NCBI GenBank assembly: GCA_022827045.1
Contig: JAJDTQ010000006.1
Span: forward strand, 13,557 to 77,556
Length of the DNA: 64,000 nt
DNA from: Candidatus Binatia bacterium
GTDB lineage: Bacteria; Desulfobacterota_B; Binatia; UBA9968; JAJDTQ01
Reading direction: 5' to 3'
The position numbers were made by a program, and so were the translations under genes. Shown in pieces: positions 7,988 through 18,952 of the stretch. Below the pieces are notes generated by a model. That model worked only from the letters and a program-made list of their open reading frames with translations. It ran no database searches and was not told the origin of the DNA. Position 1 is the first letter of the stretch. Each line of letters starts with the position of its first letter.

Positions 7988-8947
7988 TTACGTATCCAGC
8001 ATAGTGGGGTGGAACATGTCCTCGGGCCGGAACCGGTCCCGGGTGAGGCCCTGCTGCTGGGCGTACTCCAGCATCTTGTCGACTTCGGCCCGCGTGTCTC
8101 TGAACCCCCAGCGGTAGAAGTCCTCACCCGCGGCGGCGCGCTCCTCCTCCCACAGGGCGCGGTACCAGAGGCCGGTCTGGTGGATGCGCTGCCATTCCAG
8201 CCACTGGTAGCAGCGTCGTTTGGACTCCTGCCAGGCGTCGAACATGCTGCGGGCCACCCAGGGGTGGGCCTCCAGCACCGAGTCCCGGATCAGCAGGGTG
8301 TGCTGGATGGGGAAGAAGCCGGTCCTGCGGTAGTACTCGCGCTCGCGCCGGGCGTAGTCGGGAAACAGGAAGTCTACCCGCGGGCGGTCGTCGGGCGCCA
8401 GGGTGGCGGTGGTGATCATTGCGTCGATCTCACCGGTCAGAAGCATCTGTCGCAGTTCACCGTATCCTTCCACCACCTCGAGCTTGAGCCAGTCGGGCGG
8501 CGACCACTCGTGCGGGTTCTCCGGCGGCCGTCCCGCCACCCAGGTGATGGACTCGAGGTCGACGCCGTGCTCCTCCGCGAGGATGCCCCGAGCCCACAGG
8601 GCGGTGGTGGTGAACCAGCTCTGGATGCCCACCCGCTTGCCGTTGAGGTCCGCGGGCTCGGTGATGCCGGCGCTCGTGTTGACGTAGATGTAGGAGTGCC
8701 GGAACATCCGCTTGACGAATATGGGGACGGCGGTGAAGCCCAGGGTCTTGAAGGGCAGGTCGACGATGTAGCGCCCGGTGAAGAACTCGGCCACGTCGAA
8801 GCGCCCCTCGTGGCCGCCGAAGTGGCGGTTCACGTCATCGGCGTCCACGTGGACCCGGAGGTCGATGCCCTCCGGCTTGACCGCCCCCTCGACCAACGCC
8901 CGGGCGCGGTCGTAGGGAGCGCAGATCATGCTCAGCTCGAGCGGCAT
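7988..8947 (-). CDS. 4,5-dihydroxyphthalate decarboxylase-like / periplasmic-binding-fold protein
   Basis: A 319-residue protein of the type II periplasmic binding fold without a signal peptide. It begins MPLELSMICAPYDRARALVEG, continues with PEGIDLRV and has the DLNGKRVGIQSW hinge strand typical of NitT/TauT-type binding proteins. The lack of an export signal, the D-R-A-R start and the absence of permease or ATPase genes nearby match proteins annotated as 4,5-dihydroxyphthalate decarboxylase (Pht5-like), soluble enzymes built on this fold. It is convergent with the amidohydrolase cluster and divergent from the glyoxalase gene, suggesting the same catabolic neighbourhood. Reaction unproven. 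Confidence 0.7.
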   Translation of the reverse strand: MPLELSMICAPYDRARALVEGAVKPEGIDLRVHVDADDVNRHFGGHEGRFDVAEFFTGRYIVDLPFKTLGFTAVPIFVKRMFRHSYIYVNTSAGITEPADLNGKRVGIQSWFTTTALWARGILAEEHGVDLESITWVAGRPPENPHEWSPPDWLKLEVVEGYGELRQMLLTGEIDAMITTATLAPDDRPRVDFLFPDYARREREYYRRTGFFPIQHTLLIRDSVLEAHPWVARSMFDAWQESKRRCYQWLEWQRIHQTGLWYRALWEEERAAAGEDFYRWGFRDTRAEVDKMLEYAQQQGLTRDRFRPEDMFHPTMLDT

Positions 8948-9036
8948 GCTTCAGAAACACCCTTTGAGGTTTCCGTTGCTTGTCATTTCATATCAAAATA
9001 GTCAACGTACAGCGTACGCGAACGGAGGGTTTCGGC

Positions 9037-9414
9037 ATGGGAGACGATACTCTGAGGATCAAGGCCACCGGCGTCGACCACGTGGTGGTGCACGTGGGGG
9101 ATGTGTCGCGCGCCAAGCGGTTCTATGTCGACCTGCTCGGGATGGAAGTGGCCCACGAGCACGACGGCCGGGTCTTCCTGCGATGCGGACAGCAGCAGGT
9201 GGGGCTGTTCGAAGGCCGGCAGGGGGCCACCGACTCCGCCGGACGTGATCTCAACCATATCGCGCTTCAGGTGGAGTCGGGCAGCTACGAGGAGGTGAAG
9301 GCCGCCCTCGAAGCGGCGGGGATTGCCGTGAGCGGGCGGAAGGGGGATCCGCGCTGCATCTACTTTCGGGACCCGGACGGTCACATGATTCAGATCCTTG
9401 CACCGCGAACATGA
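9037..9414 (+). CDS. Glyoxalase/bleomycin-resistance/dioxygenase (VOC) superfamily protein
   Basis: A 125-residue single VOC domain starting at ATG 9037, with ACGGAGGG at 9021-9028. The two beta-alpha-beta modules are visible: GVDHVVVHVGDVSRAKRFY with DLLGMEV in the first, and DLNHIALQVESGSYEEV plus YFRDPDGHMIQIL in the second. His in DHVVVHV and DLNHIAL and the Glu/Gln position near the end of each module are metal-ligand candidates. VOC proteins include lactoylglutathione lyases, ring-cleavage dioxygenases and epimerases; nothing here chooses between them. The position beside the dihydroxyphthalate-decarboxylase-like gene makes a catabolic role plausible. Confidence 0.85.
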   Translation: MGDDTLRIKATGVDHVVVHVGDVSRAKRFYVDLLGMEVAHEHDGRVFLRCGQQQVGLFEGRQGATDSAGRDLNHIALQVESGSYEEVKAALEAAGIAVSGRKGDPRCIYFRDPDGHMIQILAPRT

Positions 9415-9448
9415 TCCGTCGGTGTCGCCACGAAAAAGAGCCTGCGTA

Positions 9449-10444
9449 ATGCGATACAGGATGCTGGGTAGGACGGGGCTTCGGGTCTCGGAGATCGGCT
9501 TCGGGTGCGGCAACGTCGGCGGCCTGATGACCCGGGACGGCCATGACGAGCAGCTCCATGCGGTGCGGCACGCGCTCTCCCTGGGTATCAACTATTTCGA
9601 CACGGCCAGGGCCTACGGGGAGGGCAAGTCGGAAACGAACCTCGGCCGGGTGCTGGACGAGATCGGCGAGGAGATCGTGCTTTCCACCAAGGTCCGCCTC
9701 GAATCCGACGCCCTCGGGGACATCGCCTCGGCCACCGTCGCCCACGCGGACCAGGGGCTTGCCCGCCTGGGACGCGACTCGGTGGACCTGATGCAACTCC
9801 ACACCCGGCTCGTCAACCGGCGGGAGGACGGGCGCTTCGGCATGACTCCGGCCGAGGTGCTGGGGCCGGGGGGCGTCATCGAGGGATTCAAGCGGCTGCG
9901 CGACCGACGACGGGTCGGGTTTTTCGGATTCACCGGCTTGGGCGACGTCGAGGCCATTGACGCGCTGGTGGACAGCGGCGAGTTCGACTCCTTCCAGGCT
10001 TACTACAACCTGCTCAATCCCAGCGCCGGCCGGTCCGTGCCCGATGGTTTCAGCGCCCTGAACTACCGCCGCGTCATCGACCGGGCCGCCGCGCAGGGAA
10101 TGGGGGTCGTGGTAATACGCGTGCTGGCCGCGGGGGTCTTGAGTCCGACGCCGGAGTCAGGCGGCGGCACCAGCCGCGAGCCGCTCTCCGCGGGCTCCGA
10201 CTACGAACGCGACGTGGCACGGGCCCACAAGCTGGCTTTCCTCGCGGACCACGGGCTCGAATCCCTGCCCCAGGCGGCCATGCGCTTTGCCCTCATGAAG
10301 CCCGAGGTCGGCACCGTCCTCGTGGGCTTCTCCAACAACGCCCAGATCGACGAGGCCGTTTCGTGCTCCGGCGCGGGTCCCCTGCCGGAGGGCGCTATGG
10401 CCGGACTGCGGGAGATATGGGACAGCGACTTCGGCGGTAGCTAG
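9449..10444 (+). CDS. Aldo/keto reductase
   Basis: A 331-residue NAD(P)H-dependent aldo/keto reductase. ATG 9449 gives the family start MRYRMLGRTGLRVSEIGFG. The catalytic tetrad is visible as Asp and Tyr in NYFDTARAYGEGKSE, Lys in LSTKVRL and His in LMQLHTR. The C-terminal cofactor region includes GTVLVGFSNNAQIDEAV, the usual NADP-binding stretch. Substrate unknown. It lies 34 bases after the VOC gene, probably on the same transcript. Its TAG stop is the first three bases of a short dispersed repeat (family D). Confidence 0.9.
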   Translation: MRYRMLGRTGLRVSEIGFGCGNVGGLMTRDGHDEQLHAVRHALSLGINYFDTARAYGEGKSETNLGRVLDEIGEEIVLSTKVRLESDALGDIASATVAHADQGLARLGRDSVDLMQLHTRLVNRREDGRFGMTPAEVLGPGGVIEGFKRLRDRRRVGFFGFTGLGDVEAIDALVDSGEFDSFQAYYNLLNPSAGRSVPDGFSALNYRRVIDRAAAQGMGVVVIRVLAAGVLSPTPESGGGTSREPLSAGSDYERDVARAHKLAFLADHGLESLPQAAMRFALMKPEVGTVLVGFSNNAQIDEAVSCSGAGPLPEGAMAGLREIWDSDFGGS

Positions 10445-10467
10445 GAGCCTGTCCGAGAAAGTGAGTC

Positions 10468-10568
10468 GTCCTTCGACTTCGCTTCGCTACGCTCAGGACG
10501 AACGGTCGTGATGGGCTTTCTCCGTTCGTCCTGAGCGTAGCGAGGTCTGCCGAGCGAAGTCGAAGGAC
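10468..10568. repeat. Dispersed repeat family A, inverted pair
   Basis: Two opposed arms of the repeat also seen at 5021-5164. The left arm (10468-10504) reads GTCCTTCGACTTCGCTTCGC then TACGCTCAGGACGAACGG; the right arm (10522-10568) is its reverse complement with a small variation near 10541-10552. It lies between convergent genes and could fold as a long hairpin acting as a terminator. Confidence 0.85.
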
Positions 10569-10595
10569 ACTCCCACGGGAATTCTTTGTCAGCGC

Positions 10596-10916
10596 CTACT
10601 GCCCCTCGGCGATCCGCTTCACGTGCTCCTGCACCACCTCCCTCGGGCACAGCGCGATGAATCCCTTGGCTCCCAGGAACAGCAGCAGGATATCGTCCAC
10701 GTGCCCCAGGGCGGGCAGCAGATCGGGCAACAGGTCGGCCGGAAGGATCAGGTAGCCGAACACGCTCAATGCCAGCAGCTTGGCCTTGAAGCCGACCCGC
10801 GGGTCCTTGAACAGGCGCCAGAACAGCTTGCCGAAGCTGGGCAGGTGCTGCACCAGCCCCAGCAGCCGCCTGGGACCTAGGCGCAGGAGGTAGAAGAGGG
10901 AGCCGAACCGGATCAT
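10596..10916 (-). CDS. YkvA/DUF1232 family small membrane protein
   Basis: A 106-residue protein starting at ATG 10916, overlapping the upstream gene's stop as ATGA. The central segment LALSVFGYLILPADLLPDLL followed by GHVDDILLLFLGAKGF is the DUF1232 (YkvA) signature: a hydrophobic hairpin with the conserved PxDLxPD turn and a D-D pair. Function in the family is unknown; members are small inner-membrane proteins. It is the last gene of a tight minus-strand trio with a secreted propeller protein and a cysteine hydrolase. Confidence 0.85.
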   Translation of the reverse strand: MIRFGSLFYLLRLGPRRLLGLVQHLPSFGKLFWRLFKDPRVGFKAKLLALSVFGYLILPADLLPDLLPALGHVDDILLLFLGAKGFIALCPREVVQEHVKRIAEGQ

Positions 10917-11881
10917 GGCGCCTCGGCCGGCTGGGCCGCAGCCGGTACCGTGGCGGCACGCCGGAAGAGGGTGCCGCCGTCGCCCGCCAGCAGCGCCGTC
11001 CCGTTCCTCACGGCCACCGCGGTGAGCCTGTCCGGCGTCCCCAGCCGCGTCCGTTGCCAGCGCTCGCCGTTCCAGCCGAAAACCGCGCCGGCCTCTCCTA
11101 CCGCCCAGCAATCGGTGCGTGAGGCGCAGGCGATGGCACGCAGACGGAAGAGGGCCGCTGGAACTTCCGCCTTCGTCCAGCCGACGCCGTCATACGCGAA
11201 CAGGGCGCCGTGGTCTCCCACCGCCCAGCCGAAGTCGTCGCCGACCACGGCCAGGTCGTACATGCGCGGGACGTCCTTCATGTCGGTCTTCTTCCAGTCC
11301 TTACCGTCCCAGCGGGCGAAGAAGCCGTCTCCTACCATCCAGCCGGCACGCCGGGAGGAGAATTGCATGGCGTGGATGCGCGCCGTTTCCACCGGGCTCC
11401 TGGCGTCGCGCCACTTGCCGCCGTCCCACTCGATGAGACGCCCGTCGCGGGTGCCGGCGAAGCAGCGGTCGGGCGCGGCGCAGCCGGCGCCCCACAGCCG
11501 TCCCTGGGACGGCTTGCGCCAGGAGAGGGGATTGTCCAGCCGGGTCCACGCCTTGCCGTCGTAGTGGAGCGACAAGGCGTCGTCGCCGAAGACCCAGACG
11601 TCGTCGGCGGCGTTCACGACGAACTTCCGCGGGCTCACCTTGGCCGGGTGGTCGACGGAGTGGAGGCGCGCCCCGTCCCAGTGGAGCAGGCGCCCGTCCG
11701 AGGTGCCGAGGTAGGCGTTGTCGCGGCCGAGGACGGCGAGGGCGTTGACGTTGGGCGGCGGCTTCTTGCGGACGGCGGGAGCGTTCCAGGAAAGCTTTTC
11801 CCAGGCCGTGCCCAGAGCGGGCGAGGAGAGACTCGCGACGATCAAGAGCAAGGCGCCGTATGTGAGGGTGCCTCGCGGCAT
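10913..11881 (-). CDS. Secreted beta-propeller (BNR/YCF48-like repeat) protein
   Basis: A 322-residue exported protein. The N-terminus (MPRGTLTYGALLLIVASLSS then PALGTA) is a Sec signal peptide with cleavage likely near residue 24. The rest is built of repeats of about 40-45 residues with the core x-x-x-W-G/D-G-x-x-W, for example LLHWDGARLHSVD, LHYDGKAWTRLD, IEWDGGKWRDAR, ARWDGKDWKKTD, FAYDGVGWTKAE and FGWNGERWQRTR, giving a six- or seven-bladed propeller. Ligand and role are unknown. It lies three bases after the cysteine hydrolase and overlaps the DUF1232 gene. Confidence 0.8.
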   Translation of the reverse strand: MPRGTLTYGALLLIVASLSSPALGTAWEKLSWNAPAVRKKPPPNVNALAVLGRDNAYLGTSDGRLLHWDGARLHSVDHPAKVSPRKFVVNAADDVWVFGDDALSLHYDGKAWTRLDNPLSWRKPSQGRLWGAGCAAPDRCFAGTRDGRLIEWDGGKWRDARSPVETARIHAMQFSSRRAGWMVGDGFFARWDGKDWKKTDMKDVPRMYDLAVVGDDFGWAVGDHGALFAYDGVGWTKAEVPAALFRLRAIACASRTDCWAVGEAGAVFGWNGERWQRTRLGTPDRLTAVAVRNGTALLAGDGGTLFRRAATVPAAAQPAEAP

Positions 11882-11884
11882 GGG

Positions 11885-12535
11885 TCAGTCGGAGCGGTCG
11901 GCCGAGGCGTTCCAGATATCGAGGAGTTGCCGGGAATCCACCACGTCGGCGAAACGTTCCATGCGCCGGAGCGCGTCGTGGTGAGCGTCTTCCCGGTTGG
12001 TTCCGACACAGTCGCGCACCACGATCATGGAATAGCCGCGGTAGTACCCGTCCCGGACGCTGCCCTCGACGCCGGCGTCGGTGCGGCAGCCGACGACCAC
12101 CACGGTGTCCCTGTTCCAGTTGCCCAGCAACTGCTCGAAGTCCGTGCCGAGGAAGATGGTGGGGCGGTGCTTCTCGATGAGGACGTCGTCGTCCTCGGGC
12201 TTGAAGGGCTCGATGAGCTGCCAGCCGAAGCTGCCGCGGGTGCGGCGCGGTCCGAGCTCGCTCGGATGGCTGACGCCCTGGTCCTTCATGGCGCGGCGGA
12301 TCATGGCGGGGGCCTCGTCGCGCCACGGGTAGGGGGTGGCGAAGGCGTAGACCACCCGGACCGCGGCGCGCTTGGCCGCGGCGATGAGGGGAGGCGTCGT
12401 GCGCAGGAACTCGTCCTTGTTGAACGAGCTGCCGGCCTGGTCGTTCTGCATGTCCCACACCAGCAGGACGGCCCTGCGGGGATCGGCGACCTCGTCGAGG
12501 GTTGTCGAAATGGCTCTGCCTTCGAATTCGATCAT
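11885..12535 (-). CDS. Isochorismatase-family cysteine hydrolase
   Basis: A cysteine hydrolase of the isochorismatase fold, 216 residues from the preferred ATG 12535 ([10 protein letters not shown]); ATG 12556 or an earlier in-frame codon are alternatives. The D-K-C triad is complete: Asp28 in LVWDMQND, Lys122 in [10 protein letters not shown] and Cys150 in [14 protein letters not shown], the last matching the G-x-x-T-D-x-x-V motif. Family members hydrolyse isochorismate, nicotinamide, ureidoacrylate or N-carbamoyl compounds; the substrate is not evident. It leads a minus-strand operon and diverges from zwf. A second member of this fold is at the left edge of the window. Confidence 0.85.
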   Translation of the reverse strand: MIEFEGRAISTTLDEVADPRRAVLLVWDMQNDQAGSSFNKDEFLRTTPPLIAAAKRAAVRVVYAFATPYPWRDEAPAMIRRAMKDQGVSHPSELGPRRTRGSFGWQLIEPFKPEDDDVLIEKHRPTIFLGTDFEQLLGNWNRDTVVVVGCRTDAGVEGSVRDGYYRGYSMIVVRDCVGTNREDAHHDALRRMERFADVVDSRQLLDIWNASADRSD

Positions 12536-12672
12536 GTTCCTGAGGGGATGCAGCATCCAGCGGGGACCGTGGCAGAGGATAACTTCGGCCCGCACCCCTG
12601 TCAACAACGCCGGGTTCCGGACGCCTTCCGGGCGCTCGCGGAGAGCATGGCGGAGCGGTGCCGGGCCCGTTT

Positions 12673-12701
12673 TTGACAACGCTCGGGGTTCGCGCTACTT
12701 G
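12673..12701 (+). promoter_or_regulatory. Possible sigma70-type promoter for zwf
   Basis: TTGACA at 12673-12678 is a perfect -35 box. Seventeen bases later TACTTG (12696-12701) is a poor -10. The position, 36 bases before the zwf ATG, suits a promoter, but the weak -10 lowers confidence. Confidence 0.35.
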
Positions 12702-12737
12702 TACGTTTCGGGCGCTTCGTCCCCAGGGAGAACACGG

Positions 12738-14345
<1,608 letters not shown>

Positions 14346-14369
14346 GGGTCGACCGGCCGGTAATCACCC

Positions 14370-15263
14370 ATGTCGAAGCAAGGGATGACGGAACTGCTGT
14401 CGCGCTTTCGTGACGGCACCTTCGAGGTGGACGGTTCCACGGTCCACTATCTGGAGAGCGGCGACCCGAGCGGGGAGACCTGCGTCTTCATCCACGGCAA
14501 CCGGGACCATTGCCACAGTTGGGACTTCCTGTGGGAGTCCTTCGAGAAGGCGGGTTTCACCCTGCCCCACGTGGTGTCCCTGGACCTTCGGGGTCACGGC
14601 GACAGCGGCTGGGTCGGCCAGGAACGGGGTTACCGGCACGAAGACTTCGTCCTGGACGTGGTGGGGTTGCTCCGGCACCTGAAGAAGGACGCCGTGACGG
14701 TGGTGGCCCATTCCCTGGGCGGCAGCATGGCGGTGGTGTTCGCCGGCGCCCTGCCCGAGAAGGTCAAGCGGCTGGCGATCATCGAGGCCGCGGGCCCCTA
14801 CGGCCGCACCGAACAGGAGGCGCCGGAGCTGTTCGGGCGCTGGACCAAGGACGACGGTTCCGACACTATACTGACCTACTACGCCACCGTGGGCCAGGCC
14901 GCCGACGCCATCGTGAGGCGTTTCCCGCTGGTTCCGAACCGGGCGGCCATGCACATGGCGCGCCACGGAACCCGCTTGACGCCCCACGGCTGGGTCTGGA
15001 AGTACGATCCGCGGGCCCGGAACCCGTCGTACTCGTCGTTCTCCGAAACCCAGGTCAAAGCCTTTATCGAGCGCATCGATTGCCCGACGCTGCTGGTGTT
15101 CGGAGCCGACTCGGGCTACAAGGAGTCGCCCCGCTACAACCGGGTCAACTATTTCAGGAACAAGACGCTGGTGGAGATTCCCGGGACCGGGCATCACGTG
15201 CAACAGGAGAAGCCCGACGAGCTCGCCGCCGTGCTGATCCCGTTTCTGAGCAATCACAGCTGA
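14370..15263 (+). CDS. Alpha/beta-fold hydrolase
   Basis: A 297-residue alpha/beta hydrolase without a signal peptide. The oxyanion-side motif is FIHGNRDH (about 40-47), the nucleophile elbow is VVAHSLGGSMA with Ser115, the acid is likely the Asp in LLVFGADSG, and the catalytic His lies in PGTGHHVQQEKP near the C-terminus. The DLRGHGDSG loop is typical of the epoxide hydrolase/haloalkane dehalogenase/esterase group; the specific reaction cannot be assigned. It follows zwf by 24 bases with no clear ribosome site, so coupling to zwf is possible. The next gene is an acyl-CoA dehydrogenase. Confidence 0.85.
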   Translation: MSKQGMTELLSRFRDGTFEVDGSTVHYLESGDPSGETCVFIHGNRDHCHSWDFLWESFEKAGFTLPHVVSLDLRGHGDSGWVGQERGYRHEDFVLDVVGLLRHLKKDAVTVVAHSLGGSMAVVFAGALPEKVKRLAIIEAAGPYGRTEQEAPELFGRWTKDDGSDTILTYYATVGQAADAIVRRFPLVPNRAAMHMARHGTRLTPHGWVWKYDPRARNPSYSSFSETQVKAFIERIDCPTLLVFGADSGYKESPRYNRVNYFRNKTLVEIPGTGHHVQQEKPDELAAVLIPFLSNHS

Positions 15264-15288
15264 TCGCGGCAAGTCCGTTGTTGGGACC

Positions 15289-15321
15289 CGCCATTCCGGC
15301 GAAAGCCGGAATCCAGGCAGG
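15289..15321. repeat. Dispersed repeat family C
   Basis: CCATTCCGGCGAAAGCCGGA followed by ATCCAGG is a short palindromic repeat also present at 29049-29076, 29117-29145 (inverted) and 31681-31710. This type of element is widespread in bacterial genomes and forms a small hairpin. Confidence 0.8.
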
Positions 15322-15352
15322 GTGGAGGCGGCACTTCAAGGAGGAAAGATTC

Positions 15353-16510
15353 ATGGATTTCGCACTACCCGAAGAACTGCAGATGCTTCAGGACACCGTC
15401 CGGAAATTCGTCGACCAGGAGCTCATCCCGGTGGAGATGGAGTGCCGGGACGGCGTCACCCTCAAGCCCGAATACCGTGAACGCTTCGAGTCCAAGACCC
15501 GCGAGATGGGCCTTTGGATGCTCGACGTGCCCGAAGAATTCGGCGGCGCCGGCCTGAGCCTGCTGGCGCAGGTCATCATCTGGGCCGAGGTGGCCCGCTC
15601 CGTGGCCATCCCTTCCCGTGGCCGCAGCATCTTCGGACCGGAAGTGCGGCCGGTGCTCTACGCCATGAACGAGGAGCAGAAGGATCGCTACCTCTACCCG
15701 CTGCTGCGGGACGAGAAGCGCGCCTGCTTCGCCCAGACCGAGCCCGACGCCGGCTCCGATCCGGGCTCCATGCGCACCCGCGCCGTGCGCGACGGCGACG
15801 AGTACGTGATCAACGGCGTCAAGCGCTTCATCACCGAAGCGGACGAGGCCGACTTCGCCCAGGTAATGGTGGCCACCGATCCCGAGAAGGGCTCCCACGG
15901 CGGCATCTCCTGCATTCTGGTGGACATGGACAACCCGGGCGTGAAGATCACCGCCAAGTACAAGACCATGATGGGCTACGAGCCGTGCGAGATCGTGTTC
16001 GACGACTGCCGGGTGCCGGCGGCGAACATGATCGGCGAGGAAGGCGAGGGCTTCAAGCTCGGGCAGAAGTGGCTCGGCATCGGCCGCCTCAAGCACGGCG
16101 GGCGCGCCATCGGCGTGGCCCGTCGCGCCATCGAGATGGGCGCCGCGTACGCCAAGCAGCGGGTCACCTTCGGCAAGCCCCTGGCCGAGCGCCAGGCCAT
16201 TCAGTTCAAGCTGGCGGACTCCTACACCGAGCTTCACGCCGCCACGCTCATGGTCTACCACGCGGCCTGGAAGTACGACCAGGGCGAGGACATGCGCAAC
16301 GAGGGCTACATGGTCAAGGTGTTCGCCGACGAGATGTCGTTCCGGGTGGTGGACCGGGTGCTGCAGATCCACGGCGGCGTCGGGCTGACCACCGACCTCC
16401 CCATCGAGCTGTGGTTCCGCGACCAGCGCAGCCGGCTCATCACCGAGGGCGCCTCCGAGGTCATGCGCATGGTCATCGCGCGGCACGTGCTGCGGGAGTT
16501 CGGCAACTAG
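15353..16510 (+). CDS. Acyl-CoA dehydrogenase
   Basis: A 385-residue FAD-dependent acyl-CoA dehydrogenase that introduces a 2,3-double bond into an acyl-CoA and passes electrons to ETF. ATG 15353 has AAGGAGGAAAG in front and begins MDFALPEELQMLQDTVRKF. Family motifs are in order: CFAQTEPDAGSDPGSM (FAD/substrate), YVINGVKRFITEADEAD, AKQRVTFGKPLAERQAIQFK, QIHGGVGLTTDLPIE and the terminal ITEGASEVMRMVIAR, whose Glu is at the usual catalytic-base position. Chain-length preference is not evident. It lies about 90 bases after the hydrolase, across a family C repeat. Confidence 0.93.
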   Translation: MDFALPEELQMLQDTVRKFVDQELIPVEMECRDGVTLKPEYRERFESKTREMGLWMLDVPEEFGGAGLSLLAQVIIWAEVARSVAIPSRGRSIFGPEVRPVLYAMNEEQKDRYLYPLLRDEKRACFAQTEPDAGSDPGSMRTRAVRDGDEYVINGVKRFITEADEADFAQVMVATDPEKGSHGGISCILVDMDNPGVKITAKYKTMMGYEPCEIVFDDCRVPAANMIGEEGEGFKLGQKWLGIGRLKHGGRAIGVARRAIEMGAAYAKQRVTFGKPLAERQAIQFKLADSYTELHAATLMVYHAAWKYDQGEDMRNEGYMVKVFADEMSFRVVDRVLQIHGGVGLTTDLPIELWFRDQRSRLITEGASEVMRMVIARHVLREFGN

Positions 16511-16554
16511 GCCCCTCACCCGGCCTTCGGCCACCCTCTCCCAGAGGGAGAGGG
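16511..16554. repeat. Dispersed repeat family B / hairpin after acyl-CoA dehydrogenase
   Basis: GCCCCTCACCCGGCCTTCGG then CCACCCTCTCCCAGAGGGAG and AGGGG starts immediately after the stop codon. It matches the copy at 7919-7962. The CCCTCTCCCAGAGGGAGAGGG core is a near-perfect palindrome that could end transcription of the upstream gene. Confidence 0.8.
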
Positions 16555-16620
16555 GTTGTAATTGATTTCTGGGACAGACTCCCAGGCTCTTGAGGCACGC
16601 TTTGCAGGGTGTCCGGAGAT

Positions 16621-16649
16621 TTGGAGATGCAGGGGCTTCATGCTATAAA
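16621..16649 (+). promoter_or_regulatory. Extended -10 sigma70-type promoter for rpmE
   Basis: TGCTATAAAT contains TATAAA (16644-16649) with the TGn extension. TTGGAG (16621-16626) lies exactly 17 bases upstream as the -35. The expected start of transcription, about 16656, leaves a short leader carrying GAGG before the rpmE ATG at 16673. Confidence 0.65.
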
Positions 16650-16672
16650 TTCCTGATTCAGCGAGGTCTACG

Positions 16673-16876
16673 ATGAAACCGGACATTCATCCCGAATACC
16701 AGCTTGTCAGCGTGGTGTGCGCGTGCGGCAACTCCTTTGACGTGCGCTCCACCGCCAAGTCCATCCATACCGAGATCTGCGCCAACTGCCACCCCTTCTA
16801 CACCGGCAAGCAGAAGCTCCTCGACACCGCCGGCCGAGTCGAGAAGTTCAAGAGGAGATACGGTATCAAGGACTGA
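16673..16876 (+). CDS. rpmE: 50S ribosomal protein L31, zinc-binding type
   Basis: A 67-residue L31 protein of the large ribosomal subunit. Four cysteines in VVCACGN and [12 protein letters not shown] mark the zinc-binding (C+) form, which can serve as a zinc reserve. The end ([14 protein letters not shown]) is typical. The ATG at 16673 follows GAGG by a short spacer. A strong intrinsic terminator lies just downstream, so rpmE is probably transcribed mainly alone although prfA follows in the same direction. Confidence 0.97.
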   Translation: MKPDIHPEYQLVSVVCACGNSFDVRSTAKSIHTEICANCHPFYTGKQKLLDTAGRVEKFKRRYGIKD

Positions 16877-16902
16877 GGGAATGTTCCTGACCGGCTCTTT
16901 CG

Positions 16903-16952
16903 GCAAAGGGGCAAAGGGTGGCTCGGATTCCCTTTGCCCCTTTGCTTTTTTT
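16903..16952 (+). terminator. Strong intrinsic terminator after rpmE
   Basis: GCAAAGGGGCAAAGGG (16903-16918) and its exact reverse complement CCCTTTGCCCCTTTGC (16930-16945) form a 16-bp stem with an 11-base loop, followed by seven Ts (16946-16952). It ends 14 bases before the prfA ATG, which is unusually close. Confidence 0.93.
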
Positions 16953-16966
16953 GCACGGACAAGACC

Positions 16967-18037
<1,071 letters not shown>

Positions 18038-18041
18038 TCCG

Positions 18042-18932
18042 ATGGAACCTCAAGCGACAGGCAACGTCACGGACGTCCTGCGGCGCGCCACCGGCAGGCT
18101 CCGGCAGGCCGGCGTGGGTACGCCCCGGCTCGACGCGGAGCTGCTCTTGATGGAGACCCTCGGATGGTCGAGGGCGGATCTCTACCGGGACCCCGAGGGT
18201 GGGTTGCGGCAAGCTCAGGCGGAGCGGTTCGAGAGCCTGGTTTCCCGCCGGCTCCGGGCCGAGCCCGTGGCCTACATGACCGGGACCCAGGAGTTCTGGT
18301 CCCTGGACTTCCGGGTGACGCCGGACGTGCTCATCCCGCGGCCGGAGACCGAGCACTTGGTGGAGGTCGTGTTGGAGTTCCTGGCTTCGCGTCCGGGGCC
18401 GTGCCGGGTCCTGGAGATCGGCACCGGCAGCGGCGCCATCGCGGTCTGTCTGGCCAGGGAATGCGCCGAGGCGGAGATCTGGGCCACGGACGTTTCCGCG
18501 CCGGCGCTGGATGTCGCCCGCGACAACGCGTTGCGGCATGGCGTCGAAGGGAAGATCCGGTGGCTGCGGGGTGACCTGTTCGCCCCGGTGCACGGGTTGA
18601 CCGAACGGTTCGACGTGCTGGTGTCGAATCCACCCTACGTTCCCAGCGGCGAGATCGGCGGCTTGCAGCGCGATGTGCGCGATTGGGAACCCGTACTGGC
18701 GCTGGACGGCGGCGCCGACGGCATGGATCTCTACCGGCGGTTGGTACGCGAGGGAGCAAGACACCTCCGCGAGGGCGGATTGCTGGCCGTGGAGGTGGGA
18801 GCGGAGCAGGGCGGTGCGGTCTCGCGGTTGTTCGACGCCGAGACCGGATTTCACCGGGTCCGGGTGCGGCGGGACTACGCCGGGCTTCCCCGGGTGGTGA
18901 CGGCGGAACGGATGCCGGCGAGCGGGGTCTGA
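18042..18932 (+). CDS. prmC: Release factor glutamine methyltransferase PrmC
   Basis: SAM-dependent N5-glutamine methyltransferase acting on the GGQ motif of release factors 1 and 2. The 296-residue protein has the N-terminal helical domain ([17 protein letters not shown]), SAM loop [15 protein letters not shown], and the diagnostic [12 protein letters not shown] that binds the target glutamine. It sits directly after prfA, its main target, and before murA. The hydrophobic QEFWSLDF and RPETEHLVE segments are also family hallmarks. Confidence 0.96.
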   Translation: MEPQATGNVTDVLRRATGRLRQAGVGTPRLDAELLLMETLGWSRADLYRDPEGGLRQAQAERFESLVSRRLRAEPVAYMTGTQEFWSLDFRVTPDVLIPRPETEHLVEVVLEFLASRPGPCRVLEIGTGSGAIAVCLARECAEAEIWATDVSAPALDVARDNALRHGVEGKIRWLRGDLFAPVHGLTERFDVLVSNPPYVPSGEIGGLQRDVRDWEPVLALDGGADGMDLYRRLVREGARHLREGGLLAVEVGAEQGGAVSRLFDAETGFHRVRVRRDYAGLPRVVTAERMPASGV

Positions 18933-18952
18933 TACGGGGAACGGGGTCGAAG